A stretch of DNA of 64,000 nt from Planktothricoides sp. SR001 (GTDB taxonomy: Bacteria > Cyanobacteriota > Cyanobacteriia > Cyanobacteriales > Laspinemataceae): NCBI RefSeq assembly GCF_001276715.1, contig NZ_LIUQ01000001.1:233435-297434 (forward strand), written 5' to 3'. The translations under genes were made by a program, and so were the position numbers. The notes beneath the pieces were generated by a model. That model was not told the DNA's origin, searched no databases, and worked only from the letters and a program-made list of their open reading frames with translations. The first letter of the stretch is position 1, and every line of letters begins with the position of its first letter. This document shows, in pieces, positions 10,935 to 20,111 of this stretch.

Positions 10935-11677
10935 GGAGGGCGAAGCATTCGCGGATAAATCTGTCATTTGAACCGATAAATTTTCTGCGCGGTAAGCGAA
11001 GCCATGCCAAAGGCTATATGCTTCGCCCCTACAGAAGAATAATGAACAACCAACAACCAACAACAACCAACAAACAACAACCAACAACCAATAAAATTAT
11101 GTCTTTGATATAGCGCGTCTAAATCAGTTTGCAAATAAACCCTCACGATGGCGGGCCGTCGGCGGCCCAGAAGGGGAGAGGGGAGCCGATTTGTCACATT
11201 CATTTAGACTCGCTATATAAATATACTGGGGAGGGCGAAGCATTCGCGGATAAATTTGTCATTTGAACCGATAAATTGTCTGCGCGGTAAGCGAAGCCAT
11301 GCCAAAGGCTATATGCTTCGCCCCTACAGAAGAATAATGAATAAACAATACCTAATCACGAACATTTCCATGATATAAATATACTGGGGAGGGCGAAGCA
11401 TTCGCGGATAAATTTGTCATTTGAACCGATAAATTGTCTGCGCGGTAAGCAAAGCCATGCCAAAGGCTATATGCTTCGCCCCTACCCAACAACCAACCAA
11501 CAACAAACAACAACCAACAACCAACAACCAACAACCAACAACCAACAACCAACAACCAACAACCAACAACCAATAAAATTATGTCTTTGATACAAATATA
11601 CTGGGGAGGGCGAAGCATTCGCGGATAAATTTGTCATTTGAACCGATAAATTGTCTGCGCGAATGCTTCGCCCCTAC
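10935..11677. repeat. Four copies of a ~98-bp GCGAAGCATTC palindromic repeat with CCAACAA tandem arrays
   Basis: Copies at 10935-11032, 11229-11326, 11387-11484 and a shortened one at 11603-11677. Each begins GAGGGCGAAGCATTCGCGG and ends ATGCTTCGCCCCTAC, so the ends are inverted. Between them are arrays of the heptamer CCAACAA and two decoy copies (ATG at 11099 and 11581) of the dnaE start context AATAAAATTATGTCTTTG. No coding capacity. Confidence 0.9.
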
Positions 11678-11734
11678 CCAACAACCAACCAACAACAACC
11701 AACAACCAACAACCAACCAACAACCAATAAAATT

Positions 11735-14398
11735 ATGTCTTTTGCTGGTTTACACATTCATACCGATTACAGTTTACTTGATGGGGCTTCTCAAGTGCCC
11801 CAATTAGTTGCCAAAGCCATTGAGTTAGAAATGCCCGCGATCGCCCTGACGGATCATGGGGTGATGTATGGGGCGATCGACCTGATTAAAACTTGCCGGG
11901 GTAAAAGTATTAAGCCCATTATTGGCAATGAAATGTATGTGATTAATGGGCCATTGGGTACGACCCAGAAAGTTCGCAAATATCATCAAGTGGTTTTAGC
12001 CAAAAATACCCAAGGTTATAAAAACTTAGTCAAGTTAACCACCGAATCTCATTTAAATGGAATGCAGGGAAAAGGCATTTTTGCTCGACCCTGTATTAAT
12101 AAAGAGTTATTGCAAAAATATCACGATGATTTAATCGTGACTAGCGGCTGTTTGGGTGGAGAAGTTCCCCAAAATATTTTACAAGGGAAATTAGCAGAAG
12201 CCAGGGAAATCGTCAAATGGTATAAAGAAGTTTTTGGGGATGATTATTATTTAGAAATCCAAGACCACGGCTATCAAGAAGACCGAATTGTCAATGTGGA
12301 ACTGGTGAAAATATCCCGCGAACTAAATGTAAAAATTGTGGCGACTAACGACTCCCATTTTATTTCTTGTAATGATGTGGAAGCCCACGATGCTTTGATT
12401 TGTATTAATACCCAAAAGCTGATTAGTGAAGAAAAGCGAATGCGCTATAGCGGGACTGAATATTTAAAGTCCGCTGAAGAGATGAAACATTTATTTCGCG
12501 ATCATTTGCCCGATGATGTGATTGCTGACGCGATCGCGAATACCGTAGAAGTAGCGAATAAAATTGAAGAGTATAAAGTGTTAGGGGAACCGCGCATCCC
12601 TGATTTTCCTGTCCCCTCCGGTCACACTGCCGATACTTATGTGGAAGAAATTGCTTGGCAAGGACTTCTAGACCGCTTAAATGCCAAGACGCGATCGGAA
12701 ATTCCTCCGGTTTATCGAGAACGGCTAGAATATGAGCTAAAAATGATTGAACGGATGGGATTTTCCACTTATTTTTTAGTAGTTTGGGACTATATTAAAT
12801 TTGCCAGAGATAATCATATTCCCGTAGGGCCAGGAAGAGGATCCGCTGCGGGTTCTTTGGTCGCTTATACGATGGGAATTACCAATATTGACCCGGTGCA
12901 TCATGGGTTATTATTCGAGCGATTTCTCAATCCCGAACGGAAGTCAATGCCGGATATTGATACGGACTTTTGTATTGAAAAACGCGATCGCGTGATTCAA
13001 TATGTCACCGAAAGATATGGGGAAGATCGGGTAGCCCAGATTATCACTTTTAACCGCATGACCTCGAAAGCGGTGTTAAAAGATGTAGCCAGAGTTTTGG
13101 GCGTTCCTTATAAGAAAGCCGATGAAATGGCGAAAATGATTCCCGTTGCGCGGGGCAAACCGGCGAAACTTTCGGTGATGATTTCTGATGATACCCCCGA
13201 ACCGAAATTTAAAGAAGCCTACGAAACAGAAATTATTCCCTTAAAGAACGATCAAGATGTAGAAATTGGCAGCATTTCCGTGCGGCAATGGTTGGATATG
13301 GCGATCAGAATTGAAGGCACCAACAAAACTTTTGGGGTTCATGCTGCCGGGGTGGTGATTTCCGCGCAACCCCTGGATGAAATTGTGCCGTTACAACGGA
13401 ATAATGAAGGGGCAGTGATTACCCAGTATTCTATGGAAAATCTGGAATCTCTGGGTTTGTTAAAGATGGACTTTTTGGGTTTAAAAAATCTCACCACGAT
13501 TGAGAAAACCCTAGATTATATTGAGAAAAAAACCGGGGAAAGACTAGACCCATATAATTTTCCTGCCCAGGAAAGAAAAGCACAAGAAATTATTAAACGC
13601 ACGGGGGAACAAAGGTTTCCTAAAGATGTTGGCGAAACCTATCATTTATTTGAGAAAGGCGATTTAGAAGGCATTTTTCAGGTTGAATCTGAAGGAATGC
13701 GGCAAATTGTGCGGGATTTAAAACCTTCTTGTATTGAGGATATTTCCTCGATTTTGGCTTTATATCGTCCGGGTCCGTTAGATGCCGGTCTGATTCCTAA
13801 GTTTATTAACCGGAAGCATGGTCAAGAGGCGATCGTTTACGATCATAAGCTATTAGAACCTATCTTAGAAGAAACCTACGCGGTGATGGTTTATCAAGAG
13901 CAAATTATGAAAATTGCTCAAGATTTAGCGGGCTATTCTTTGGGTCAAGCGGACTTATTGCGACGGGCAATGGGTAAGAAAAAAGTCTCGGAAATGCAGA
14001 AGCATCGGGAGATTTTTGTGGATGGTTCTACTAAGAATGGGGTGCCGCATAAAGTGGCAGAAGCTTTATTCGATCAAATGGTATTGTTTGCCGAATATTG
14101 CTTAACTTATGAGACGGAAATTATGACGGTGGAATATGGATCGCTGCCGATTGGCAAAATTGTGGAAAATCAAATTGACTGTACGGTTTATACAGTGGAT
14201 GCCAATGGCTTTGTTTATACACAGGCGATCGCGCAATGGCACGATCGCGGCACTCAAGAAGTGTTTGAATATCTGCTAGAAGATGGCAGCGTAATTCGGG
14301 CAACAAAAGACCATAAATTTATGACCGAAGATGGGCAAATGTTGCCGATTGATGAAATTTTCCATCAAAACCTTGATTTGAAGCAGGTGCAAGTATAA
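11735..14398 (+). CDS. dnaE-N: DNA polymerase III alpha subunit, N-terminal part fused to N-intein
   Basis: Replicative polymerase N-extein followed by the N-half of a split intein (887 aa). It begins with the PHP domain ([16 protein letters not shown]) and continues through the polymerase palm ([22 protein letters not shown]) to the finger region. It stops being polymerase at LFAEY, exactly where other cyanobacterial DnaE proteins are split. The last 99 residues are the intein. The start at 11735 gives the canonical [13 protein letters not shown]; an in-frame upstream extension to 11651 is translated repeat DNA and unlikely. The matching C-half is at 20758, and both products are needed to make one polymerase. 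Confidence 0.97.
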   Translation: MSFAGLHIHTDYSLLDGASQVPQLVAKAIELEMPAIALTDHGVMYGAIDLIKTCRGKSIKPIIGNEMYVINGPLGTTQKVRKYHQVVLAKNTQGYKNLVKLTTESHLNGMQGKGIFARPCINKELLQKYHDDLIVTSGCLGGEVPQNILQGKLAEAREIVKWYKEVFGDDYYLEIQDHGYQEDRIVNVELVKISRELNVKIVATNDSHFISCNDVEAHDALICINTQKLISEEKRMRYSGTEYLKSAEEMKHLFRDHLPDDVIADAIANTVEVANKIEEYKVLGEPRIPDFPVPSGHTADTYVEEIAWQGLLDRLNAKTRSEIPPVYRERLEYELKMIERMGFSTYFLVVWDYIKFARDNHIPVGPGRGSAAGSLVAYTMGITNIDPVHHGLLFERFLNPERKSMPDIDTDFCIEKRDRVIQYVTERYGEDRVAQIITFNRMTSKAVLKDVARVLGVPYKKADEMAKMIPVARGKPAKLSVMISDDTPEPKFKEAYETEIIPLKNDQDVEIGSISVRQWLDMAIRIEGTNKTFGVHAAGVVISAQPLDEIVPLQRNNEGAVITQYSMENLESLGLLKMDFLGLKNLTTIEKTLDYIEKKTGERLDPYNFPAQERKAQEIIKRTGEQRFPKDVGETYHLFEKGDLEGIFQVESEGMRQIVRDLKPSCIEDISSILALYRPGPLDAGLIPKFINRKHGQEAIVYDHKLLEPILEETYAVMVYQEQIMKIAQDLAGYSLGQADLLRRAMGKKKVSEMQKHREIFVDGSTKNGVPHKVAEALFDQMVLFAEYCLTYETEIMTVEYGSLPIGKIVENQIDCTVYTVDANGFVYTQAIAQWHDRGTQEVFEYLLEDGSVIRATKDHKFMTEDGQMLPIDEIFHQNLDLKQVQV
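14099..14398 (+). other. DnaE split intein, N-terminal half
   Basis: 99 residues starting at the splicing Cys (CLTYETEI). The block B sequence is [11 protein letters not shown], with the TxxH motif, and the conserved WHDRG-QEVFEY and PIDEIF segments are present. It closely resembles the fast Nostoc-type DnaE inteins. It ends LDLKQVQV followed by TAA, with no contiguous C-half. All residues expected for the first splicing step are present. Confidence 0.95.
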
Positions 14399-14404
14399 AC
14401 CTGT

Positions 14405-14945
14405 AGGGGCGAAGCATTCCGGCAGACAAATTATTAATTAAAAGCAGAAATCTATAACCGGAATGCTTCGCCCTAGTTCCGATAGTAGGGGCGAAGCATT
14501 CGGGTAAAAAATTTATGGTCAAAACCGATAATTAATCACCCGGTAAGCGAAGCTATGCCGTCAGGCTTTATGCTTCGCCCCTACGCAAAAACAACAAATA
14601 TTAAAATCCCCGGTAAGGGCGAAGCATTCGGGTAAAAAAATTTATGGTCAAAACCGATAATTAATCACCCGGTAAGCGAAGCTATGCCGTCAGGCTTTAT
14701 GCTTCGCCCCTAGGCAAAAACAACAAATATTAAAATCCCCGGTAAGGGCGAAGCATTCGGGCAAACAATTCCGGGTCAAAACCGATAATTAATCACCCGG
14801 TAAGCGAAGCTATGCCGTCAGGCTTTATGCTTCGCCCCTACGCAAAAACAACAAATATTAAAATCCCCGGTAAGGGCGAAGCATTCCGGCAGACAAATTA
14901 TTAATTAAAAACAGAAATATATCACCCGAATGCTTCGCCCCTACA
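14405..14945. repeat. Five-copy array of the GCGAAGCATTC palindromic repeat after dnaE-N
   Basis: A shorter copy at 14405-14476, then three near-identical units of about 97 bp (from about 14486, 14614 and 14742) spaced about 130 bp apart by GCAAAAACAACAAATATT linkers, then a short copy from 14868. All have inverted ends (GGGCGAAGCATTC...GCTTCGCCC) and belong to the family upstream of dnaE-N, so the gene is bracketed by them. Confidence 0.9.
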
Positions 14946-14972
14946 AAGAAAAAACAAATATTAAAATCCACC

Positions 14973-15536
14973 TTAAAATAAAGACCCAACCAAACAGCGA
15001 AACTCTGGTAAAAGAGGGCTGGTGAGTTCATCAGTAGCAAATAAAGTCAGGACTCGCTCTAAAATTGCGCGATCGCGGCGATATACTTCAATTTGTTGCT
15101 GCTGATAGTCAACAATCCAATATTCTTGGACACCTTGGACAGAATATAATTTTAACTTGGTTTTCTTGTCTCGCTCCTTATCTTTCTCGGTTTGAGAAAG
15201 CACTTCTACGATCAATTCTGGCGCACCTGTGAGATGTCCCGCATCATCCAATAGATCGGCTAATCTCTGATTGCTAATCCATACTACATCGGGGATGACA
15301 TGATCGCTTTCTGAAAATATAATGCCAGGGCTCATGGCTGCTTGGCCTAAACCACTTTGTTCTGACCATAGGCGTAATTCAGTATAAATTGCACCGGCAG
15401 CGTCTTGGTGATTCCAGTGGGGCGATCGTGTCACAAATAACTCTCCATCAATAATCTCATAGCGATTCCCATTGTCAGGAAATCCGTCTAAATCAGAAAT
15501 TGTCCAACGGACTTGTTTAGTGGCAGTTTGCATCAT
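14973..15536 (-). CDS. Uma2 family (DUF820) putative endonuclease
   Basis: About 187 aa with the PD-(D/E)XK-like Uma2 fold common in cyanobacteria in many copies. Visible motifs are the N-terminal YEIIDGELFV, the central IPDVVWIS and the APELIVEVLSQTEKDKERDKKTKLKLYSVQGVQEYW segment with the expected D...ExxS...K arrangement (positions about 105-155). The start was placed at the ATG at 15536; a GTG three codons upstream is possible. The biological role of the family is not settled. Confidence 0.85.
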   Translation of the reverse strand: MMQTATKQVRWTISDLDGFPDNGNRYEIIDGELFVTRSPHWNHQDAAGAIYTELRLWSEQSGLGQAAMSPGIIFSESDHVIPDVVWISNQRLADLLDDAGHLTGAPELIVEVLSQTEKDKERDKKTKLKLYSVQGVQEYWIVDYQQQQIEVYRRDRAILERVLTLFATDELTSPLLPEFRCLVGSLF

Positions 15537-15709
15537 TGCTATCACGATTGTATGAGTTCCCCTTTATTATAACTATTTTCTCAATCCGGGGGCGATTCCC
15601 TTCGGGATAGCTTCGCTTCACGCGCTTTGGGGAGATATGCTGTCAGGGCGATCGGTTCAGTCCTATAATATTTCAGGACAAAATATCATAACCATTACTT
15701 AAAACCAAA

Positions 15710-15731
15710 TTTATGATAAACTATTAGTAGC
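15710..15731 (+). promoter_or_regulatory. Shared TA upstream element, copy 1
   Basis: TTTATGATAAACTATTAG plus TAGC, the same 22-nt element found before three downstream antitoxin genes. It lies 128 nt before the 15859 antitoxin. TATGAT could serve as a -10 hexamer, and the element may also be an operator. Confidence 0.5.
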
Positions 15732-15858
15732 AGCACAACCAGAAATGAGAAAATGCGATCGCTGTTAAGTTGACTTCCAGAATAAACCTTTTTAATTCTC
15801 CATCGCCAGGAAAACATCAAGCCAATTGTTAAAACTATATCCCGAAAAGGAGCCAATT

Positions 15859-16104
15859 ATGAGTCAAGTATTGAACTTACAAATTCCCGAAGAAATTTAC
15901 CAACCTTTGGTAGAAATTGCCCAACGCCGTGGACAGTCTCCAGAAGAGTTCACGCTTCAATGGTTAATGGTTTCTATCCAACATTTTACCGACGATCCCC
16001 TGGAACCATTGATCGGTTCAGTTCAAAGTAATATTCCAGACTGGACAGAACACCATGACCATTACTTGGGAGAAAATTTATTGAAAACTGAAGGAAATAT
16101 TTAA
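15859..16104 (+). CDS. Antitoxin of a VapBC-like module
   Basis: 81-aa small protein, MSQVLNLQIPEEIYQPLVEIAQRRGQ..., with an N-terminal segment resembling ribbon-helix-helix antitoxins. AAAAGGAG lies at the correct distance from ATG 15859; the longer frame from 15826 lacks such a site. Its stop codon abuts the ATG of the PIN-domain toxin that follows. Assignment as antitoxin rests on this arrangement and the RHH-like N-terminus. Confidence 0.75.
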   Translation: MSQVLNLQIPEEIYQPLVEIAQRRGQSPEEFTLQWLMVSIQHFTDDPLEPLIGSVQSNIPDWTEHHDHYLGENLLKTEGNI

Positions 16105-16521
16105 ATGTCAAAACTTTGTGTAGATACGTCTGGTTGGGGAAACTTAGTTGATAGATCCCAACCGTTTCATTCTCTAGCTGCAACTCTCTACCGACTTGCC
16201 CGCCAACAAAATCACAAAATTATTACCACTAATTACATCATGGCTGAACTGGTCGCATTACTAACCAGTCCCTTACGACTTACAAGACCTCAAATTATTA
16301 CGTTTGTTGAAAGCTTAAGACAATCTCCCTACATTGAAATATTACATATTGACGCTGAAACATATACTAAAGCATGGCAATTGTTGAGCAGTCGAGAAGA
16401 CAAAAACTGGAGTTTAGTTGACTGTTCTAGTTTTGTGGTTATGCAACAAAGAAATATTACCGAAGCACTCACCAATGATTATCATTTTGAGCAAGCGGGT
16501 TTTGTCCGACTTCTCAAATAG
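16105..16521 (+). CDS. PIN-domain toxin (VapC-like ribonuclease)
   Basis: 138-aa PIN domain. The metal-binding acidic residues are all in place: Asp in LCVDTSGW, Glu in IMAELVALL, Asp in SLVDCSSFVVM and Asp in LTNDYHFEQAGF. VapC toxins cleave specific RNAs unless held by their antitoxin. It starts on the base after the antitoxin stop. It appears intact and is the complete module of this island together with the one at 17929-18545. Confidence 0.88.
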   Translation: MSKLCVDTSGWGNLVDRSQPFHSLAATLYRLARQQNHKIITTNYIMAELVALLTSPLRLTRPQIITFVESLRQSPYIEILHIDAETYTKAWQLLSSREDKNWSLVDCSSFVVMQQRNITEALTNDYHFEQAGFVRLLK

Positions 16522-16644
16522 TTGAAACTCAATCAAAACCGGCTGGCGCTGAGTACCGGGTTATTTGCACTAGGTTATTTTCTGTTCATTAACCAGGTTT
16601 CTAGCATTTTATTGGCTGACCTACCGCTGCTTTTGGGGACAACA

Positions 16645-16666
16645 TTTATGATAAACTATTAGAAGC
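16645..16666 (+). promoter_or_regulatory. Shared TA upstream element, copy 2
   Basis: TTTATGATAAACTATTAG plus AAGC, one base different from the other copies, 22 nt before ATG 16688. Between the two lies the purine-rich AGAGAGGAAAAA, which acts as ribosome binding site. Confidence 0.55.
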
Positions 16667-16687
16667 TTTACCAGAGAGGAAAAAATC

Positions 16688-17044
16688 ATGCTAACCCTAG
16701 AAATGGCTATTCAAAAATTTCAGGAATTACCCCCAGACCAACAAAATAAAGTGATTTCTTTTATTGAATCATTAGAAATGAAATCTAATCAAAGTTTTTC
16801 AGCTAAAACCGATCAAGAAACCAAAATAATATCATTTGCAGAAGCAGCCCATGAATTTATAGGTTGTTTAGATAGCGATATTGAATCGCGATCGTTAAGC
16901 AATGATTTTGTTCAAGAGGATGAAGATTTTGAGGCGATCGCGGATGGTCTAGCTGATGAATTTCAAAGATATGTTGGAACTAGCACACCTCAACTATCAG
17001 ATTATGCTGTGAGTCGAGCGGGAATTTATCAGGAGCATCCCTAA
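16688..17044 (+). CDS. Antitoxin-like protein, DUF2281/VapB type
   Basis: 118 aa. The N-terminal 35 residues (MLTLEMAIQKFQELPPDQQNKVISFIESLE) are nearly identical to those of two further antitoxins in this island. The C-terminal half (AAHEFIGCLDSD..., QRYVGTSTPQLSDYAVSRAG) differs and is joined to a different PIN partner. The stop is 2 nt before the GTG of the broken toxin. Domain shuffling onto a shared N-terminus is evident. Confidence 0.75.
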   Translation: MLTLEMAIQKFQELPPDQQNKVISFIESLEMKSNQSFSAKTDQETKIISFAEAAHEFIGCLDSDIESRSLSNDFVQEDEDFEAIADGLADEFQRYVGTSTPQLSDYAVSRAGIYQEHP

Positions 17045-17046
17045 TT

Positions 17047-17496
17047 GTGTTTTATTTAATCGATACAAATGTTTTGTTGCGGTTTATCGATCGCTCTCAT
17101 GCTCTTCATCCTTTGATTAGAAGTGCTATCCGGGCACTGCGTCAAGATGGACATTAATTGCGAATCACTTCTCAAAACTGCATTGAGTTTTGGAATGTTG
17201 CCACTCGTCCTTTTGAGAAAAATGGATTTGGATTAACTCCTCCTGAAACTGCAAGGTTGCTACAACTAATTGAGCGTATTTTTCCACTTTTACCTGATAG
17301 TTCTGAGATTTACCAAGAATGGCGTAGGCTGGTGGTGGCTTTTGGTGTTTCAGGGGTTCAGGTTCACGATGCTCGACTGGTTGCATCAATGAAAGTCAAT
17401 GGTATATCACACATTCTCACGTTGAATGTAGAGGATTTTAAGCGATATATCTCTGAAGGAATTGTGGTTGTTGCACCAGGAACTATTGTCGAGTAA
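17047..17496 (+). pseudogene. PIN-domain toxin broken by an in-frame stop
   Basis: Read from GTG 17047 the frame gives VFYLIDTNVLLRFIDRSHAL... up to codon 36, a TAA at 17155-17157, then LRITSQNCIEFWNVATRP... through VHDARLVASMKVNGISHILTLNVEDF to 17496. The two parts form one PIN domain with the expected Asp, Glu, Asp and late Asp residues split across the stop. One base change, for example from CAA, explains it. The C-terminal part has no credible start of its own. The toxin is probably dead unless the stop is read through. Confidence 0.85.
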
Positions 17497-17541
17497 AAAT
17501 ATTACTCGATCTTATCCATAAATGACAGCTTTCAATCGCAT

Positions 17542-18153
17542 TCCTCCATCGTCTCAGCCAAAACCCGATCGCGATCGATTGAAGGATTGCCTTGCTGCCT
17601 TTGGGTTGAATTTATTCCAATAACCTAGAGAAACTTTTGTGATTTCCTCTGCTGTAAATAGCGATCGCCTCTGTTAACGATATTTTCACTGAATAGCGAT
17701 CGGCTGCTGCTATCTAATACCATTTTGAATAAATCATACAACAGTAGCAATTATCGGGGCATTATCCCCCGAACCCTAAGCTTAAAAGTCAGTTGCCCAC
17801 CGCGCCGAAAGGTGGGCAGGGATTCACCTTACAGGAGAAAAATTTTACCGATAAAATCCTGCCCACCCTACCTCTGGAGATAAAATTTATGATAAACTAT
17901 TAGTAGCTTCCCCAAAGAGGATAAAATCATGCTAAACCTAGAAATGGCCATTCAAAAAATCCGAGAATTTACCCCAGACCAACAAAATCAAGTGATTTCT
18001 TTTATTCAGTTATTAGAGTTGAAATCTAATCAACAACACAAAAATAATGCTACTGCAATAAACAGCAACCAAGAACAAGACTTTTTTGAAATTGCCGGAA
18101 TCTGGGAAAACAAAGACATTACAACTGAATCTCTTCGCCTAAAAGCATGGAGC
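17542..18153 (+). repeat. 0.6-kb direct duplication, copy A
   Basis: About 612 bp starting TCCTCCATCGTCTCAG and ending at AAAGCATGGAGC. It is matched with only scattered differences by 19496-20103. It covers intergenic DNA, the shared TA element and almost all of the antitoxin gene. Copy A continues into a PIN toxin, copy B does not. Confidence 0.93.
17886..17907 (+). promoter_or_regulatory. Shared TA upstream element, copy 3
   Basis: Identical TTTATGATAAACTATTAG element, 22 nt before ATG 17929, followed by AAAGAGGATAAA as ribosome binding site. Confidence 0.55.
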
Positions 18154-18168
18154 AGAGACAGCCAATGA
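17929..18168 (+). CDS. Antitoxin of VapBC module
   Basis: 79 aa. It has the shared N-terminus (MLNLEMAIQKIREFTPDQQNQVISFIQLLELKSNQ) and a C-terminal toxin-binding tail, EQDFFEIAGIWENKDITTESLRLKAW, typical of antitoxins paired with PIN toxins. Its TGA overlaps the toxin ATG in an ATGA arrangement, so translation is coupled. It is the paralogue of the 19878 gene through the 0.6-kb duplication. Confidence 0.85.
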   Translation: MLNLEMAIQKIREFTPDQQNQVISFIQLLELKSNQQHKNNATAINSNQEQDFFEIAGIWENKDITTESLRLKAWSRDSQ

Positions 18169-18545
18169 TTTTATGTGACACAAATATCCTGGTAGAGTTA
18201 TACAAAAATAACCCAACAGTCATTAATGAAATGCGAAAAATTGGCATGAATCAAATAGCCATTAGTATTATTACCCAAGCTGAACTATATTACGGCGCGA
18301 TCAACAAAGTAGAATTTGCTAGAATTCAAAAGCATCTCAACCTAATCAACAAGATTCCCATTGATGAACAAATTTCAGCCCAATTTATTCAACTCATGGG
18401 ACGCTACTCCCTTAGCCATAAACTTGCTATTCCCGATGCGCTCATTGCTGCCACAGCGTTAGTATATGACATGAGTCTTTATACGCTCAATCTCAAAGAT
18501 TTTCGTTTTATCGAAGGACTCAATTTATATGTCTCTCCGTCATAA
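18165..18545 (+). CDS. VapC-type PIN-domain toxin
   Basis: 126-aa PIN ribonuclease starting MILCDTNILVELYKNN. Catalytic acidic residues are Asp in CDTN, Glu in TQAELYYG, Asp in IPDALIAATA and the late polar TLNLKDF. The start at 18165 overlaps the antitoxin stop; a longer frame from 18147 is less likely. It looks intact and forms a complete pair with the preceding antitoxin. Confidence 0.9.
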   Translation: MILCDTNILVELYKNNPTVINEMRKIGMNQIAISIITQAELYYGAINKVEFARIQKHLNLINKIPIDEQISAQFIQLMGRYSLSHKLAIPDALIAATALVYDMSLYTLNLKDFRFIEGLNLYVSPS

Positions 18546-18668
18546 TCATGCCGCAATCCGAAGGAGATATAGAAAAAATTGAAGCCAACGTCTAAATTCT
18601 TGATCGGAGTTAATAAACCGGGTTGAAAGCGATGATTTTTGAATTTTTAGCGAGGTTTTGGTCAAAAA

Positions 18669-18902
18669 TCAAGTTTCTGTACCGAGAACTGGATCGCTCT
18701 TTCCGATCGCAGCGGGGTTGATATTCTCTGGAACAATCACTGGCAGCCAGAACATTTTACCCCCATCAAAGTCAATTTGAGACGGATAGGTTTTTCTAGC
18801 TTCTTTTTCTAGAACGATTTGCTGGGGATGATTTAAAACAGATTCGACAAGCGCTGGCCTCCGGGACGCTGTGCGATCTACACTGCAAGTGATTGACAAC
18901 AT
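18669..18902 (-). pseudogene. Degenerate DUF4258-like toxin fragment
   Basis: The minus-strand frame contains RPALVESVLNHPQQIVLEKEARKTYPSQIDFDGGKMFWLPVIV. This resembles the core of DUF4258 proteins (small RNase-toxin-like proteins with the xVVExVLxxPQxI pattern). The N-terminal 13 residues and the C-terminus after about residue 60 no longer match, so the gene seems truncated and decayed. Recognition rests on memory of the family pattern. Confidence 0.5.
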
Positions 18903-19080
18903 TCGGTAAGGGCAGTTAGCGTGGAATTGCCATCTAATACATCGCTACAGTACATCGCTTCGGCATCCTAAATAATTTTTTCTAATTTTTTCCGGCTGTA
19001 ATAGAATATTTGATTGTTGGTTATCTTGTGATTTTGATTTTGTTTATGCTGGGTTTGAACAATACTGAAGAGACCGGACA

Positions 19081-19404
19081 ATGAAAGCGATTCACTTTGT
19101 AGAGCGAGAGAAGGTCGGACTATTAACCCCGGTTTGCCGAGAGCGAGACGAGTGGGAAACGGGAAACTGGTCTGTAAAACGTCAGAAAGCATTCGATCTG
19201 ATAGATTGCCAGCTATACCTGCACCGAGGTCAGAAAGAACCTGCCTTTTTCGCTGGCATCATTATCGGGTTTTACTGTTTGAATACTCAAGGAATCGGGA
19301 GGATGAAAGAGAGGATTGTTTTTCGGGTCAAACGGGTAAGAGAGCTAGAGGAAACAATTACACCTCAAGAGGGATGGGGAAACGAGCAGAAAACTGTGTA
19401 CTGA
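19081..19404 (+). CDS. Small protein of unknown function, possibly PUA/EVE-like
   Basis: 107 aa: MKAIHFVEREKVGLLTPVC..., with a hydrophobic-strand and basic pattern (AFFAGIIIGFYCL, ERIVFRVKRVRE) that would suit a small beta-barrel such as PUA or EVE domains. I do not recognise the family firmly. Another overlapping frame (19134-19484) is open but has poor composition. Part of the decayed island between the two dnaE halves. Confidence 0.4.
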   Translation: MKAIHFVEREKVGLLTPVCRERDEWETGNWSVKRQKAFDLIDCQLYLHRGQKEPAFFAGIIIGFYCLNTQGIGRMKERIVFRVKRVRELEETITPQEGWGNEQKTVY

Positions 19405-19484
19405 TTGACGATGACATTTTTGAGAATCATCTTGATTTAAAGCAGATGAAAGAAAGCCACGGATTAAAATCTGTGGCTGCATGA
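19400..19484 (+). pseudogene. Fragment resembling the end of the DnaE N-intein
   Basis: Translated in the frame ending at 19484 the stretch reads LIDDDIFENHLDLKQM, against [15 protein letters not shown] at the end of the real N-intein. Nucleotides 19404-19450 align with 14348-14394 with one codon inserted. Upstream residues do not align convincingly. It is best explained as a relic of an older or duplicated intein fragment, but the match is only about 16 residues. Confidence 0.45.
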
Positions 19485-19495
19485 ATCAAATCCGA

Positions 19496-20103
19496 TCCTC
19501 CATCGTCTCAGCCAAAACCCGATCGCGATCGATTGAAGGATTGCCTTGCTGCCTTTCGGTTAAATTTATTCCAATAACCCAGAGAAACTTTTGTGATTTC
19601 CTCTACTGTAAATAGCGATCGCCTATGTTAACTATATTGTCACTGAAAGCGATCGACTGCTGCTGTCTAATACCATTTTGAATAAATCATACAACAGTAG
19701 CAATTATCGGGGCATTATCCCCCGAACCCTAAGCTGAAAAGTTGACCACCGCGCCGAAAGGTGGGCAGGTATTCACCTTACAGGAGAAAAATTTTACGGA
19801 TAAAATCCTGCCCACCCTACCTCTGGGGACAACATTTATGATAAACTATTAGTAGCTTTCCCAGAGAGGAAAAAATTATGCTAACCCTAGACATGGCTAT
19901 TAAAACATTTCAGGAATTACCCCCAGATCAACAAAACAAAGTGATTTATTTTATTGAATCATTAGAATTGAAATCTAATCACCAAGACAAAAATAATGCT
20001 ACGGCAATAAACAGCAAGCAAGAACAAGACTTTTTTGAAATTGCCGGAATCTGGGAAAACAAAGACATTACGGCTGAATCCTTACGCTTAAAAGCATGGA
20101 GCC
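19496..20103 (+). repeat. 0.6-kb direct duplication, copy B
   Basis: Second copy of 17542-18153, about 608 bp, including the CACCGCGCCGAAAGGTGGGC segment, the TA upstream element and the antitoxin coding region. After AAAGCATGGAGC the sequence switches to an unrelated TA module. Confidence 0.93.
19835..19856 (+). promoter_or_regulatory. Shared TA upstream element, copy 4
   Basis: Same TTTATGATAAACTATTAG element inside duplication copy B, 21 nt before ATG 19878, with AGAGAGGAAAAA following. Confidence 0.55.
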
Positions 20104-20108
20104 TATAA
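19878..20108 (+). CDS. Orphan antitoxin, duplicate of the 17929 gene
   Basis: 76 aa, nearly identical to the 17929 antitoxin, including the tail EQDFFEIAGIWENKDITAESLRLKAWS. It ends early because the duplication breakpoint replaces the last residues, and no PIN toxin follows. It could still bind the 18165 toxin and act as a spare antitoxin; that is inference. Confidence 0.8.
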   Translation: MLTLDMAIKTFQELPPDQQNKVIYFIESLELKSNHQDKNNATAINSKQEQDFFEIAGIWENKDITAESLRLKAWSL

Positions 20109-20111
20109 AAT

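Noticed and set aside
10842..11618. Minus-strand frames of 79-88 aa rich in [10 protein letters not shown]
   Set aside because: They are translations of the CCAACAA tandem arrays and the palindromic repeats, not genes.
18968..19192. Minus-strand 74-aa frame
   Set aside because: No motif, overlaps the better plus-strand frame, and composition is not protein-like.
19134..19400. Extension of the intein-like relic upstream (RWHHYRVLLFEY against [13 protein letters not shown])
   Set aside because: The spacing differs, and this DNA is better explained by the 19081-19404 frame; the likeness may be chance.
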